Shown: piece after piece, positions 34,602-44,551 of the stretch
Numbering within the stretch: position 1 is the stretch's first letter
Layout of the letters: every line of letters begins with the position of its first letter
Origin: Rs1 sp000416275
GTDB lineage: Bacteria > Pseudomonadota > Gammaproteobacteria > Pseudomonadales > Balneatricaceae
Assembly (NCBI GenBank): GCA_965243635.1
Contig: OZ251574.1
Span: 4,836,001 to 4,900,000 of the forward strand
Length of the DNA stretch: 64,000 nucleotides
Direction of reading: 5' to 3'
The notes under the pieces: model-generated
What the model saw: the letters and a program-made list of their open reading frames with translations, nothing else
Database searches by the model: none
Told to the model about the DNA's origin: nothing
Program-made: the position numbers and the translations under genes

Positions 34602-35679
34602 TTGCCATCACTCACTGCTGGTTTTCTCGAGCAATCTAACCTCAGTATCGACAATACTTTTAACTCTGCTTGGAAACACCTCGGCTTTAATAGCCTGCTA
34701 CTTCAAGCAAAATTTCATAAACGCTCTGGCGTGCCAGCGAGCGATATTGTGTATCTACTTATGCTGTGGGTTTGGCTAAAAACTCAATCGGTAGCGATGT
34801 TCTCTCGCGATGCATTATTGAGCTTTAGTGCAGCAAAAAAAGATGCCCTCTATGATCTGCTCAATCGTGAAAATGTCGACTGGAGAAAGTTACAATTATT
34901 GACCGCAAAGAAAGTACTTAAATCTAACTCTCATGGAGGTTTAAGCGCGTTTGTTATTGATAATTCTGTGAAAATCAGACGTGGAAAAAAGATGCCTGGC
35001 GTTTCTAGTCACTTTGATCATTTAACGGGCCGCTGCGTAATGGGTCGGCAAATCGTTACGTTAGGCATCGCTAATAATTCACAATTTGTTCCTGTTGATA
35101 ATGAAATTTTCATCAGTAATGTGAGAGAACAAACAGCCAATTCTACCTTTAAAGACCATCGCAGCATTGCTGCGAAACGTTATGCTAAATCTCAGTCTCA
35201 AACCAAACCTGAAATGGTGTTACATGATAGCAAGGGCGATTCGCGCAGACATAAATGCTGATTATTTTTTGGCTGATGCATGGTTTGCCACCAAACGCAT
35301 TTTAAAAATGACGGAGACTCATTCACTGATCGCTATTGTTCGAATGAAAAGAAATAACACTAAATACCGAATACGCATCAACGGCAAGAAGGAGATGCTA
35401 TGTGCCAAGCAGTTATATCAACAGCACGTAAAGGGGAAATGGTAATCCCTGACTAAATTGCCTTACCAGAGCAAGTCTATTGTCGTTGAACTCAATCTAG
35501 CAGCGACGGATAAAGAGCCCGATCAATGGATAAAAGCGAAGTTGTTATTTGTTCGATCTATGGATGAAACAAAGTAACAGACAGGTAAGAATGATTGGGC
35601 GCTTTTTTTAACAACCGATAGTCAGATGTGTGACGAGAAGATACTTGAAGTGTACGCATTACGGGAGGGTATCGAGGTA
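34602..35679 (+). pseudogene. IS4-type DDE transposase, broken
   Basis: The remnant can be followed through three frames. The first part (to about 35230) has LLLQAKFHKRSGVPASDIVY and the first acidic residue in FVIDNSVKIRRGKK. A frameshift then leads to ADYFLADAWFATKRIL with the second Asp. After two in-frame stops (35443, 35574) comes LFLTTDSQMCDEKILEVYAL and REGIEVY, containing the expected Glu. The C-terminal end is missing because the sequence joins a T6SS gene fragment at 35680. An inverted repeat (CTTTGTGGT / ACCACAAAG) at 34545-34592 lies upstream. A non-functional transposase; the IS4-type assignment rests on this D-D-E layout. Confidence 0.75.
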
Positions 35680-36072
35680 TATTTGCCGATCAAGCGGCTC
35701 TACATTTAAGATATGTTCAATATGTAAATAATCAGCGGCGGTTTTGGCTTGGCTAACCTCCTCTATCAGCTTAATCACAGCAAAAGCGATGGGCTGTTGC
35801 TCATTCACTTGTTGCGACAATTCAATGGCTTGCTGATCGTAAAAGCCGGCCTCTTCTAAATACTGGATAATTGGCTTGGCTTGCCCCGAATACATGAACA
35901 AGTAACCCGCCTCTTTTAAGGTACGGCTAATGTGTTCATCTAACTGACGATGATCATCTAATTTTACCGCGACACGCATTTCATAGCGTTTCTCAAAATC
36001 TGCAGTTTTCTGCATCGCTTCGCAGGTTAATATCCAAGGCGTTTTTTCATTCACAGTTGACATGTTTCCCAT
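35680..36072 (-). pseudogene. DUF4123 adaptor, N-terminal fragment
   Basis: The first 131 residues are nearly identical to the intact 463-residue DUF4123 adaptor encoded at 42004-43395 (one difference seen, YEMRV for YEIRV). Identity ends at LDRQI, after which the frame runs into the IS4 remnant and stops at 35659. The DUF4123 domain itself, which lies in the C-terminal two thirds, is lost, so adaptor function is not expected. Confidence 0.85.
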
Positions 36073-36088
36073 CGGTTTACCTTAAAAT

Positions 36089-36373
36089 TTAAGCTCTCGC
36101 GGTGGCTTCAAATTGAGTAGCGACCACTTTATTGGCACCCGGTGGACAGCCACATTGCACTATGTCACCGTGGATGATCACGACAACACCTTCAATATCT
36201 AAACTTCGCTTACTCACCGGCTTTATCGGTCCAGAACCTTTTTTACAGGCTGGGCAAGTGGCTATCATGCCCTCTAAAGTGGCAGGTTTACCTAACACTT
36301 CTAACAGAGAATGCCCTTGGGTGACCGAGCCGCCGGTGGTGGTCGGATCGCCTTGGCGAATTATATAGGTCAT
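36089..36373 (-). CDS. PAAR-domain T6SS spike tip protein (copy A)
   Basis: A 94-residue PAAR protein identical to the product of 43412-43696. It has GDPTTTGGSVTQG at the N-terminus, a CPACK pair (about 40-43) and QCGCPPGANKVVA near the C-terminus; Cys and His residues of PAAR proteins bind zinc at the tip. It sharpens the VgrG spike and can recruit effectors. The gene is intact, but its neighbours in this copy are fragments, so its use is uncertain. Confidence 0.88.
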   Translation of the reverse strand: MTYIIRQGDPTTTGGSVTQGHSLLEVLGKPATLEGMIATCPACKKGSGPIKPVSKRSLDIEGVVVIIHGDIVQCGCPPGANKVVATQFEATARA

Positions 36374-36388
36374 TGCTCTTCCTTATGC

Positions 36389-37195
36389 TTATGCTTTGTC
36401 TTTTAAAGGGCATTCTTCTGACATTGGACTGCCTTCAGTCTTACTGCCTGATAAACCGGGTACTGATGCAGAACCACTACCGCCGATGCTGACGGCGCCT
36501 ATTAATTCAATTTTTGCCGATTCTATGGTCACTTTACCTTTCGACAGTGTTAACCGAGAAGTACCGCCGGTAATAATGACTTTATCACTGCCCATAATCT
36601 CATGTTTTTTGGTATTAGATGAGATGCCGCCCAATACTTCGATTTTGTATTTGCCATCGATTTTAGAGGTCTTATCTTCGCCCACGTGCTGGGTGTGCTG
36701 AAAATGAATATTTTCATCCCAGCTATTATTCACTTTAGTGACTAAGTTTTTCTCAATCGTCTCAAACTGGTTGCGATTCACGTGATAACGCACATTTTGC
36801 TCAACGGTAATGCTCTCATCGTTACCTACATATCGAGTGCGGTTATGCGCCACTGTATGACTCTCATCGTGGCCGATGTTTTGCGTTTTATCGTGGTTAA
36901 TTTGAATGTCTTCATTCTTTTGTGCGTGACGATAAATCAGTTCGTTCTCGGTGGCATCGTCAAAAGTTAGCTCATTAAAGCCACTAGATTTGTGAGATTT
37001 TGTCTTGAATGTGGTTTTGGTCTTGTTGGCGGCCAGCATGTTGGGCACCACGTTCTTCATGTTCTATGGTTTACGAGAGCTACGGCCAGTGATAATCGGC
37101 TGGTCCATGTCGCCTCAAGGTGGAGACGATGAATTCTGTGCCTATTCTTGGGATGCCAATGGCGCTTGATAGGGAGCTGCCGTTTACCTTAGGTA
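36389..37195 (-). pseudogene. vgrG C-terminal fragment (copy A)
   Basis: The open part, 36389-37060, encodes 223 residues corresponding to the beta-helical tip of VgrG (from about residue 465 of the intact 685-residue protein), starting MKNVVPNMLAANKTK. Upstream to about 37195, degenerate sequence still resembles the gp5-like OB-fold region seen in copy B but contains frame-breaking changes. The gp27-like base is absent, so it cannot form a spike alone. Its final 90 residues differ from the intact VgrG. Confidence 0.8.
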
Positions 37196-37198
37196 ATA

Positions 37199-37294
37199 CC
37201 TAAATCAAATAAGTGACTTCACTGCATAGCGCAAGCTCTTGATTCTACAGAGGTTAGAAAGAACCCGCTGAACCTATGGGGCAGCTAAAACTTT
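37199..37294 (+). repeat. MITE fragment inside the duplicated T6SS module (copy A)
   Basis: The left half of a MITE (AAGTGACTTCACTGCATAGC, then GCAAGCTCTTGATTCTACAG) is present; the right half is deleted. The same fragment is in copy B, so the MITE inserted and decayed before the duplication. Confidence 0.75.
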
Positions 37295-37305
37295 GATTAG
37301 AACCG

Positions 37306-37536
37306 CTAACTCTCGGGTTTTTTTAAATGTAGCCAATCAGATAACCGCTTTGCAATCGCCTTAATTGACCAAATTTTTGTCTTAATTATAGCGTCTTGCT
37401 TTTGTTGGTGTTTTTTAATTCGAGCTTGCTCAGCCGGTTTAAGTGACTCTTCAGCTATCTCTTTAAATACACCCTGTTTATCGATAACCGGATCTTTACT
37501 GGGTCGATTACGCCCAGTACTGACTATAACTTCCAT
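37306..37536 (-). CDS. 76-residue basic protein of the T6SS module (copy A)
   Basis: A small protein differing from the one encoded at 44630-44860 by one residue (K for R at position 14). It starts MEVIVSTGRNRPS and is rich in Lys and Arg, with a long amphipathic helix (EQARIKKHQQKQDAIIKTKI) and a hydrophobic-basic end (LSDWLHLKK). There is no signal peptide. It lies between a PAAR gene and the vgrG fragment in both copies. Function is unknown; it could be a small cargo, an adaptor or the remnant of a larger protein. Confidence 0.5.
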   Translation of the reverse strand: MEVIVSTGRNRPSKDPVIDKQGVFKEIAEESLKPAEQARIKKHQQKQDAIIKTKIWSIKAIAKRLSDWLHLKKPES

Positions 37537-37552
37537 GTTTTATCCTTTAGAT

Positions 37553-37629
37553 AACTTGCAGTACTACGCAGTAGCGGTCGCTTCAAACTGCGTCGCAACG
37601 ACAGTATTAGCACCTGGTGGGCAGCCGCA
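37553..37629 (-). pseudogene. PAAR gene, C-terminal remnant
   Basis: Only the last codons of the PAAR gene seen intact at 44888-45172 remain (ANTVVATQFEATATA). The sequence identity to copy B ends at 37629, where the membrane-protein module begins. Confidence 0.75.
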
Positions 37630-37643
37630 AGAGTCGGGCTATA

Positions 37644-38900
37644 TCACATGTGCATGTTGCTTGGGGCTTTTGCATAAGCGTTGTACCAAGCTTCTATAAA
37701 ACTTTGATATTTGTCTAAATCACGCTCTATAGCCACTAAATCAAAGCGCTGATACTCATTGCGAAAAGGCGCTATGTTAGCCTTTAATGGTCGCATTATG
37801 TTGCGCTCATGAGCTTCTGTAACCCTCGCTAGCCATTGTGACTGATCTTTATTGTCCTGATATATGTGTAAAGATTGCTTAAGTGCATCGATGCTTGCTG
37901 CTTTATCTGACCAATTAATCGCTCCATGTTGCTGTTCATAGCAGGCGACATAATTGATTAAAATTTGGGCGTATTCATCGGGATCATGTGCGGGGATGGT
38001 ATCTTTCAATTTACCCATATTCTCAATCAACACTTGTTCAGGGGTGGGGGGGGCTATAGTTTCAGGCTCTGCATCTAGGGCTTTTTGTAATGCGCCAGAG
38101 TCGGTGACTTTCTCCAGTAACGAAATAACGTTATCAAGTAAATCACTGGGTTCAGGTTTGGGGCCACGCAACAAAAATAAGCGTTCGCGCCAAGTGGATT
38201 TAGCGATCACTGGTTTATCTAGCTCCTTGCCATGGCCCGCCATAAAAAGTTTCAGCCAATGAGCAAAGCTCAAACTCATATCATGAGCCTCATCGGGAAC
38301 TAATGGACCTCGAAAACCACCCACTGGAAAGAATCTACGCTCTAGACTACCATCAGATTTTAGGTGAAATAATCGCACAGCAGGGACTTGCTCAACCATT
38401 ACCTTACCAGGTGCTTGTCTGCGCCAAAGTCTAATTCTCATTGTTTGCCAAGGCGCGAACCAAATTTTTCCTTTATTTTTAAAATATACAAGGCTATGAA
38501 TTGAATTAAAACTAAATAATGAATGCTTATTTTTTAAAAGCCAACAAATAGAAAAGATAATAACAAAAAAAGCCACTATATACATAAACAGGTTGATATA
38601 AAGCCCTCTAGAAAAGTAACTAGGAATAAAGTTAAGCAAGTAAATTATTAATCCATCAGGATTGTCATTATACTCAAAATAGCTTTCATATGAATCTATT
38701 TTTTTTTGATAATATTTAAAGACAAAATATAGAGGAACACCTATTAAAAGTGGAAATACTATTATATTAAATATCGAAATTGTGTTTTTTACTCTAAGAT
38801 TACTTTTATTAAAACTCAACAAGCAATAATCCGCACAAGGTAATGAATTATTAAAACTTTCATCAAATATATCATGCTCACCTTTTCGATAAACCACCAT
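37644..38900 (-). CDS. Membrane protein downstream of VasX-like effector, possible immunity protein
   Basis: A 418-residue protein with hydrophobic segments near residues 42-62 (TISIFNIIVFPLLIGVPLYF) and 100-122 (NLFMYIVAFFVIIFSICWLL). The cytoplasmic part begins with VYFKNKGKIWFAPWQTMRIR, a pattern resembling DUF6708-type membrane proteins that accompany T6SS toxins. The C-terminal 150 residues are helical and hydrophilic. It is encoded 16 bp after the VasX-like gene on the same strand, with AAGGA before the start. Immunity genes usually follow their effector directly and those against pore-formers are membrane proteins, so immunity is a sensible inference. The last residues lie at a recombination junction. 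Confidence 0.6.
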   Translation of the reverse strand: MVVYRKGEHDIFDESFNNSLPCADYCLLSFNKSNLRVKNTISIFNIIVFPLLIGVPLYFVFKYYQKKIDSYESYFEYNDNPDGLIIYLLNFIPSYFSRGLYINLFMYIVAFFVIIFSICWLLKNKHSLFSFNSIHSLVYFKNKGKIWFAPWQTMRIRLWRRQAPGKVMVEQVPAVRLFHLKSDGSLERRFFPVGGFRGPLVPDEAHDMSLSFAHWLKLFMAGHGKELDKPVIAKSTWRERLFLLRGPKPEPSDLLDNVISLLEKVTDSGALQKALDAEPETIAPPTPEQVLIENMGKLKDTIPAHDPDEYAQILINYVACYEQQHGAINWSDKAASIDALKQSLHIYQDNKDQSQWLARVTEAHERNIMRPLKANIAPFRNEYQRFDLVAIERDLDKYQSFIEAWYNAYAKAPSNMHM

Positions 38901-38916
38901 TTCTTATAATCCTTTT

Positions 38917-41900
38917 TTAAAACTTAATCGTTTCGCCATAGTTAAATTTTGTATTATCATCATCATATGAAATAGGCACTTTTATCTCTGGAGTTGGCTG
39001 ATAAGTATATGTGAATTTTTTATCGATCACATATTGAATGAAGTGGGAAATGCTTCCGTCAAAATGTTTCGCACTATGTAAAATAGTCCCTAAAAACTCA
39101 CCATTTGCTTGCATAATCCAACTAATCGGGACTTGGTGCTGGTATTTTTTAGTATTTCCACGGTATAGCGACTGCACTAAAGTAGATTTCAAATGCTCTG
39201 GCATGCCTCGGGTAGGCGCTTTCAACGATTGAGAGTTGATCAATTGTATTTTTCCTTGTTCTATATCTATCTGTACTTCTACATTTGCGGGCAAGCTAGA
39301 GGACCAAGTTAAATTCGCCAGATAATTGATTTTGGCAGATAAGTGCCCTGCTAAATTTGACTGACCAATTACAAAACCAGGTAACTTAGCCTTAATGGTT
39401 AAATGATAACTATCATACCCATCTTGATATAGCTTTTTTTCTTCAAAGGTGATTTTTGGTTTATAAACTAAATTGTGAAATACTGAAATTTCATGTTTAA
39501 AATATTTTTTAACTTTTTCATCATTGCCTAGTTTCTTTGCGTGTTCAAAAAAAGCATCAAAACCCTCTTTATCATAATAGCTATAATCATCTCTTCCTTT
39601 ATTTCCGAAATACAAATAATCTGATCCAGAAAAGAACTCATTACTTCCCCAAAAACAGTTTTTCACCCATACCGTTAAATCATCATCTTCTGCAAAGGCC
39701 ATCACTAGTATCCCACCCACAAGTAGAATCACCGCGGCCGCTGCCCAGCCAAACCCAGGGACTAATGAGGAGGCACCTGCTAAAGTGAATATCAAACCAC
39801 CAGAGAGCATCATAGTTGCACCCATAGCGGCATCTAAATCACCTCTTTGGAATTTTTCCCAGGCAGTAATAGCACTGATTACTATTTCTACCACTCCCAT
39901 AATCGTGCCCAACTTGAGCATTTTCATTAGTAGTGTTTTACCCGCTGAGGCTATTTTTGTACCCACACTAACAACGTGACTACCGACTATACTGCTGCTC
40001 GCTAAATGACTCAAACCTGCAGGGTATAAGCTATTTAATAATGTAATAGTGCGAGTACCACCCCTTTGTAACAGGTGATCAAGCTTGTCCCCTTGACCTA
40101 AAATACTGATAATAGCTTCGGCAGCACTGGCACCTATTAGCAAAATTTGAGCAGGCACTGATCTCACCAAAGCTGCCGCTTTACTGCCAGGCTGCTTTTC
40201 TATCGCATTACGTGATGCACTGCTCAGCTCTATACTCGATGCCATTACCCCCCATAAACCTAAACCGGCACCCAGCTTGCTTGTTAGTGTATCAGCATCC
40301 ATAGAAATTAACGGAGTTCCATTGACGGTAATAACTTCAACATGAATACTATCAAACCTTAAGGCTTCCATCACACTAGCGCTCGATAACATCGCCCCCC
40401 TCAAGTGATGACCAGCTTGGCTCATGGTCGATAAACCGAATGCAGAAAGCGCATTCGCCAAACTCATTGTCTGAGTACCCAGAGGCACGCCATGTATAAA
40501 AGTGGCGAGAGAAGATGTTAAATGTAACCATTTACTGCGGATATCATGAGCAACTTGAGTTGATATTAAAGTGCCCATCCCTATCATTGTATTATCTATA
40601 GCTTTTTTTACTAACGTTGATAATCGTTCTCCACTGGCATCTTCAAGGTTAGCTGCCGCTGCTTGGCAAGTATCATGCAACTTACTCCAACCCAATGCCT
40701 TACCGCTTATTTCACGTGCAAGCTTCAAATAGTCTGCATTTGTAGCACTTGTTTTCAATAGTTGATTATACAGCGCACGCTGACCTACCTTACTGGTTGA
40801 TAAACCAAAAGTCATTTGCTCTATCGCTGTAAAGGCCAACTGCATATCATAAATATCAGGATGATTGGCATCAATTTGTTGCATGGCTATAAATACAGAG
40901 CCACTATCAGTCTTAGACATCCAGTCTTCCCAGAGGGCAACCGCTTTGGCAAGACGCCCATCTATTATCGCCAAGTCCCTGGCAAAGTGATTACGGTAGT
41001 AATGAAATTTTTCTTGATTTATTTCCTGATAGAGGTCAAACGCTCTACCACTCGTCGTTCGAGGTTTAGCCAACAAACTCACAGTTTCCCCATTAGCATC
41101 GTATCGGATAGGGGTCAGTGTGTCCTCAATAAGACTTTCGACTTGGGTCATTGTCGTTATCGCATATTTGTGATGCTCAACATACGCGGCTTTATCAAGA
41201 CCAAAGTTGGCACACAGTGCGCCTATATCCATGGCTATTCCTAGTGGATCATGTAACGCTACTACTACACCTCGTTCGGCGCACTTAGCCATCATGGTGA
41301 CCACTTGACCACGCTTTTCTTTTGGCAATAAAGTTGTACCACTTAAATTCCACATTTGCGGTGGAATTAGTCGGCCCTTACTATGGAAATCTTCTATGAC
41401 GGGCATTGCCAATTCAGGTGCCATTTCATAATTGCCTACATCTTTTTTATAGGCATTGGCTTTTTGCATAACTTCTGCACGTATACTGTCATTTGCTTCA
41501 AGTATTTCGAAAGTTTTTACTGACCACTTAACGGGGGTAAAGCAAATCGAGAAATTAGTAGTAGCCCTCGGCAAAAAGGCATATGGGTATATTTTTTTCT
41601 CGCCGCTACCGTTTACAGCATCGTCTGCATCACTTGCAGTTCTGCATCGTTCTATTTCCCATTTACCTGAAGCGTTACCTTCGAGCCAAATATATTTAGT
41701 AAATTTTTCTACATTGCCTTGCTGATCAAGGTTGTATTCAAAGGGATGCCAATTTTTTTTGTCTTCATCAAAAATCATGACCCAGCCGTGACGTAACATT
41801 CTTACACACATACCGCCCGACTTTTTTGTATCTGTAGCGTCGATTAGCTGACGAGCAGAAGGGTATTCTAAACTTGTTTGCAGTAATTCGAAATCTGCAA

Positions 41901-42003
41901 AAGAGTAACGCACAGGAAAAATTGGGGTAATACTTGTATCGACGCAAGTGGCTTTATAGTCATCAATATTGCCTTGTGTAACTGGGCTAGTATCACTATT
42001 CAT
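38917..42003 (-). CDS. VasX-like T6SS effector, membrane-disrupting
   Basis: A 1028-residue T6SS cargo. Residues about 20-100 match the N-terminal region of VasX-type effectors: ITPIFPVRYSFADFE followed by GGMCVRMLRHGWVMIFDEDK, a MIX-like delivery marker. A long helical middle is followed by hydrophobic segments near residues 578-597, 615-637, 693-716, 727-746 and 750-771, as in colicin-like pore formers. The final 250 residues are soluble and beta-rich. No enzymatic motif is seen. Its ATG directly follows the TGA of the DUF4123 adaptor gene (TGAATG), so adaptor and effector are made together. Membrane disruption of rival cells is inferred from the VasX family. Confidence 0.8.
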   Translation of the reverse strand: MNSDTSPVTQGNIDDYKATCVDTSITPIFPVRYSFADFELLQTSLEYPSARQLIDATDTKKSGGMCVRMLRHGWVMIFDEDKKNWHPFEYNLDQQGNVEKFTKYIWLEGNASGKWEIERCRTASDADDAVNGSGEKKIYPYAFLPRATTNFSICFTPVKWSVKTFEILEANDSIRAEVMQKANAYKKDVGNYEMAPELAMPVIEDFHSKGRLIPPQMWNLSGTTLLPKEKRGQVVTMMAKCAERGVVVALHDPLGIAMDIGALCANFGLDKAAYVEHHKYAITTMTQVESLIEDTLTPIRYDANGETVSLLAKPRTTSGRAFDLYQEINQEKFHYYRNHFARDLAIIDGRLAKAVALWEDWMSKTDSGSVFIAMQQIDANHPDIYDMQLAFTAIEQMTFGLSTSKVGQRALYNQLLKTSATNADYLKLAREISGKALGWSKLHDTCQAAAANLEDASGERLSTLVKKAIDNTMIGMGTLISTQVAHDIRSKWLHLTSSLATFIHGVPLGTQTMSLANALSAFGLSTMSQAGHHLRGAMLSSASVMEALRFDSIHVEVITVNGTPLISMDADTLTSKLGAGLGLWGVMASSIELSSASRNAIEKQPGSKAAALVRSVPAQILLIGASAAEAIISILGQGDKLDHLLQRGGTRTITLLNSLYPAGLSHLASSSIVGSHVVSVGTKIASAGKTLLMKMLKLGTIMGVVEIVISAITAWEKFQRGDLDAAMGATMMLSGGLIFTLAGASSLVPGFGWAAAAVILLVGGILVMAFAEDDDLTVWVKNCFWGSNEFFSGSDYLYFGNKGRDDYSYYDKEGFDAFFEHAKKLGNDEKVKKYFKHEISVFHNLVYKPKITFEEKKLYQDGYDSYHLTIKAKLPGFVIGQSNLAGHLSAKINYLANLTWSSSLPANVEVQIDIEQGKIQLINSQSLKAPTRGMPEHLKSTLVQSLYRGNTKKYQHQVPISWIMQANGEFLGTILHSAKHFDGSISHFIQYVIDKKFTYTYQPTPEIKVPISYDDDNTKFNYGETIKF

Positions 42004-43395
42004 TCATAATTCTCCTGATGATTTAATGTAATGATTCAAGGCAATAACGACCTGATCTGCCTTCATATCCTGGGACATTTCAGCATCTAATAAAAACTGT
42101 TTAATTTCATCTCCCCACTGTGTAACCACTAGGTTTGTACGATAAACGGCACTAAGCAACTTAGTTATTGCAACTTGAGAGTTAATATTTAGCTCTCTTA
42201 GTAGACTTGCTTGCTCTGTCATTATATCAACTAAATTTTCAGTGTTTAAATCAGGGTGAATCTGTTCGTTTTGTGATATCCAAGTAATTATTTCTTGAAT
42301 AAACCTCTCTGTTTTGCACTGTTCAAGAGCATTTGACATACGTTCTGTTAATTCAATTTTGCTGGGTTTTTCCTTATTTAGCTGTGCCTTGCAACTAATC
42401 ACACTGACACTTTTTTTCAGTGGCTTGAGCGCAATAATATGATCGATTGCCTTGCCCCAGAACTTACTTAATTGCCCTGGCGTCATACAGTGCAGCATGT
42501 CTTCTATCCAATACGGTGCATAGAAATGATACTGTAACCAAGTGTCGGTTTGTGGGTTGTAAATACGAGTAAACTTACGCAAGTGCTTAAACAGCGCGTC
42601 AATATCTAGCTGTGAGCGGATAATAATGGCCGCGCTTTGTTGATAAAAGTACCAGGACTCCTGTGCCTCATTTTCTGCTTGGGTAAACAAACGCCGAGTA
42701 AAATCATGATCAGGTTCTAATTCAATGATGTAAGGGGCTAGGCGCTCATAAAGTCGGGCGGCTTCACCGGTGTATAATGATTTTCTTGGCAGGTCGTCTA
42801 AAAAATGGGTGCCATCAAAGACTTCTAACTTGCTCGCATCTACGATTGCATAGGTCTTCAATGTCGATTGAATGCCGTCTTGACTGTCATCTATCGCTGT
42901 TGTAAATAACTCAGGCACACCTTCTTTGTTTAAGCAGGCTAACTGCTGCGCAAAAACAACATCATATAGGCTATCAGGCACATACTTTAAATCTAGCACG
43001 CCTATTTGCCGATCAAGCGGCTCTACATTTAATATATGTTCAATATGTAAATAATCAGCGGCGGTTTTGGCTTGGCTAACCTCCTCTATCAGCTTAATCA
43101 CAGCAAAAGCGATGGGCTGTTGCTCATTCACTTGTTGCGACAATTCAATGGCTTGCTGATCGTAAAAGCCGGCCTCTTCTAAATACTGGATAATTGGCTT
43201 GGCTTGCCCCGAATACATGAACAAGTAACCCGCCTCTTTTAAGGTACGGCTAATGTGTTCATCTAACTGACGATGATCATCTAATTTTACCGCGACACGT
43301 ATTTCATAGCGTTTCTCAAAATCTGCAGTTTTCTGCATCGCTTCGCAGGTTAATATCCAAGGCGTTTTTTCATTCACAGTTGACATGTTTCCCAT
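42004..43395 (-). CDS. DUF4123 T6SS effector adaptor (for the VasX-like effector)
   Basis: A 463-residue protein. The first 140 residues form an N-terminal domain shared with the fragment at 35680-36072. The DUF4123 domain starts near residue 182 (TYAIVDASKLEVFDGTHF) and continues through APYIIELEPDHDF and YFYQQSAAIIIRSQLDIDAL. DUF4123 proteins (Tap/TEC, VasW-like) are cytoplasmic chaperones that load an effector onto VgrG or PAAR. It lies between PAAR and effector genes, the usual place. The N-terminal extension appears to be specific to this locus. AAGGT precedes the start. Confidence 0.88.
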   Translation of the reverse strand: MGNMSTVNEKTPWILTCEAMQKTADFEKRYEIRVAVKLDDHRQLDEHISRTLKEAGYLFMYSGQAKPIIQYLEEAGFYDQQAIELSQQVNEQQPIAFAVIKLIEEVSQAKTAADYLHIEHILNVEPLDRQIGVLDLKYVPDSLYDVVFAQQLACLNKEGVPELFTTAIDDSQDGIQSTLKTYAIVDASKLEVFDGTHFLDDLPRKSLYTGEAARLYERLAPYIIELEPDHDFTRRLFTQAENEAQESWYFYQQSAAIIIRSQLDIDALFKHLRKFTRIYNPQTDTWLQYHFYAPYWIEDMLHCMTPGQLSKFWGKAIDHIIALKPLKKSVSVISCKAQLNKEKPSKIELTERMSNALEQCKTERFIQEIITWISQNEQIHPDLNTENLVDIMTEQASLLRELNINSQVAITKLLSAVYRTNLVVTQWGDEIKQFLLDAEMSQDMKADQVVIALNHYIKSSGEL

Positions 43396-43411
43396 CGGTT
43401 TACCTTAAAAT

Positions 43412-43696
43412 TTAAGCTCTCGCGGTGGCTTCAAATTGAGTAGCGACCACTTTATTGGCACCCGGTGGACAGCCACATTGCACTATGTCACCGTGGATGA
43501 TCACGACAACACCTTCAATATCTAAACTTCGCTTACTCACCGGCTTTATCGGTCCAGAACCTTTTTTACAGGCTGGGCAAGTGGCTATCATGCCCTCTAA
43601 AGTGGCAGGTTTACCTAACACTTCTAACAGAGAATGCCCTTGGGTGACCGAGCCGCCGGTGGTGGTCGGATCGCCTTGGCGAATTATATAGGTCAT
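43412..43696 (-). CDS. PAAR-domain T6SS spike tip protein (copy B)
   Basis: A 94-residue PAAR protein, identical in sequence to the one encoded at 36089-36373. It is preceded by AAGGAAG and followed closely by the DUF4123 adaptor gene, so it probably forms the tip that carries the VasX-like effector. It differs from the third PAAR protein (44888-45172) at about 20 positions. Confidence 0.92.
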   Translation of the reverse strand: MTYIIRQGDPTTTGGSVTQGHSLLEVLGKPATLEGMIATCPACKKGSGPIKPVSKRSLDIEGVVVIIHGDIVQCGCPPGANKVVATQFEATARA

Positions 43697-43705
43697 TTCG
43701 CTTCC

Positions 43706-44551
43706 TTATGCTTTGTCTTTTAAAGGGCATTCTTCTGACATTGGACTGCCTTCAGTCTTACTGCCTGATAAACCGGGTACTGATGCAGAACCACTACCGC
43801 CGATGCTGACAGCGCCTATTAATTCAATTTTTGCCGATTCTATGGTCACTTTACCTTTCGACAGTGTTAACCGAGAAGTACCGCCGGTAATAATGACTTT
43901 ATCACTGCCCATAATCTCGTGTTTTTTGGTATTAGATGAGATGCCGCCCAATACTTCGATTTTGTATTTGCCATCGATTTTAGAGGTCTTATCTTCGCCC
44001 ACGTGCTGGGTGTGCTGAAAATGAATATTTTCATCCCAGCTATTATTCACTTTAGTGACTAAGTTTTTCTCAATCGTCTCAAACTGGTTGCGATTAACCT
44101 TATAACGCACATCTTGCTCAACGGTAATGCTCTCATCGTTACCTACATATCGAGTGCGGTTATGCGCCACTGTATGGCTCTCATCGTGGCCGATGTTTTG
44201 CGTTTTATCGTGGTTAATTTGAATGTCTTCATTCTTTTGCGCGTGACGATAAATCAGTTCGTTCTCGGTGGCATCGTCGAAAGTTAGCTCATTAAAGCCA
44301 CTAGATTTGTGAGATTTTGTCTTGAATGTGGTTTTGGTCTTGTTGGCGGCCAGCATGTTGGGCACCACGTTCTTCATGTTCCATGGTTTACGAGAGCTAC
44401 GACCAGTGATAATTGGCTGGTCCATGTCGCCCTCTAAATAGGAGACTATTACTTCTGTGCCTATTCTTGGGATGGCGATGGCGCTTGATAGAGAGCTGCC
44501 GTTTACCTTAGGTAATACCTTAATCAGATAAGTGACTTCACTGCACCACAT
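43706..44551 (-). pseudogene. vgrG C-terminal fragment (copy B), open frame
   Basis: A 281-residue open frame. Its first ten residues come from MITE sequence read in reverse. From about residue 25 it follows the OB-fold/tip region of VgrG (AIAIPRIGTEVIVSYLEGDM onwards), then the beta-helix. Residues from MKNVVPN to QFETIEK are nearly identical to the intact VgrG, whereas the last 85 residues differ. The gp27-like and most of the gp5-like parts are missing. It may be expressed but cannot replace a full VgrG; it may also serve as a donor for exchanging VgrG tips. Confidence 0.75.

Larger units (their letters stand above)
35680..37629 (-). repeat. Direct repeat of T6SS module, copy A
   Basis: About 1950 bp nearly identical to 43003-44953 in the same orientation. 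It contains the DUF4123 N-terminal part, PAAR gene, vgrG tip fragment, MITE fragment, 76-residue gene and the C-terminal end of a PAAR gene. At the left edge it is joined to the IS4 remnant; at the right edge the PAAR sequence breaks off. It is the more decayed of the two copies. Confidence 0.93.

Noticed and set aside
36389..37060. vgrG tip fragment A as a separate functional gene
   Set aside because: It lacks the gp27-like and OB-fold parts and its upstream sequence is degenerate, so it is treated as a remnant.
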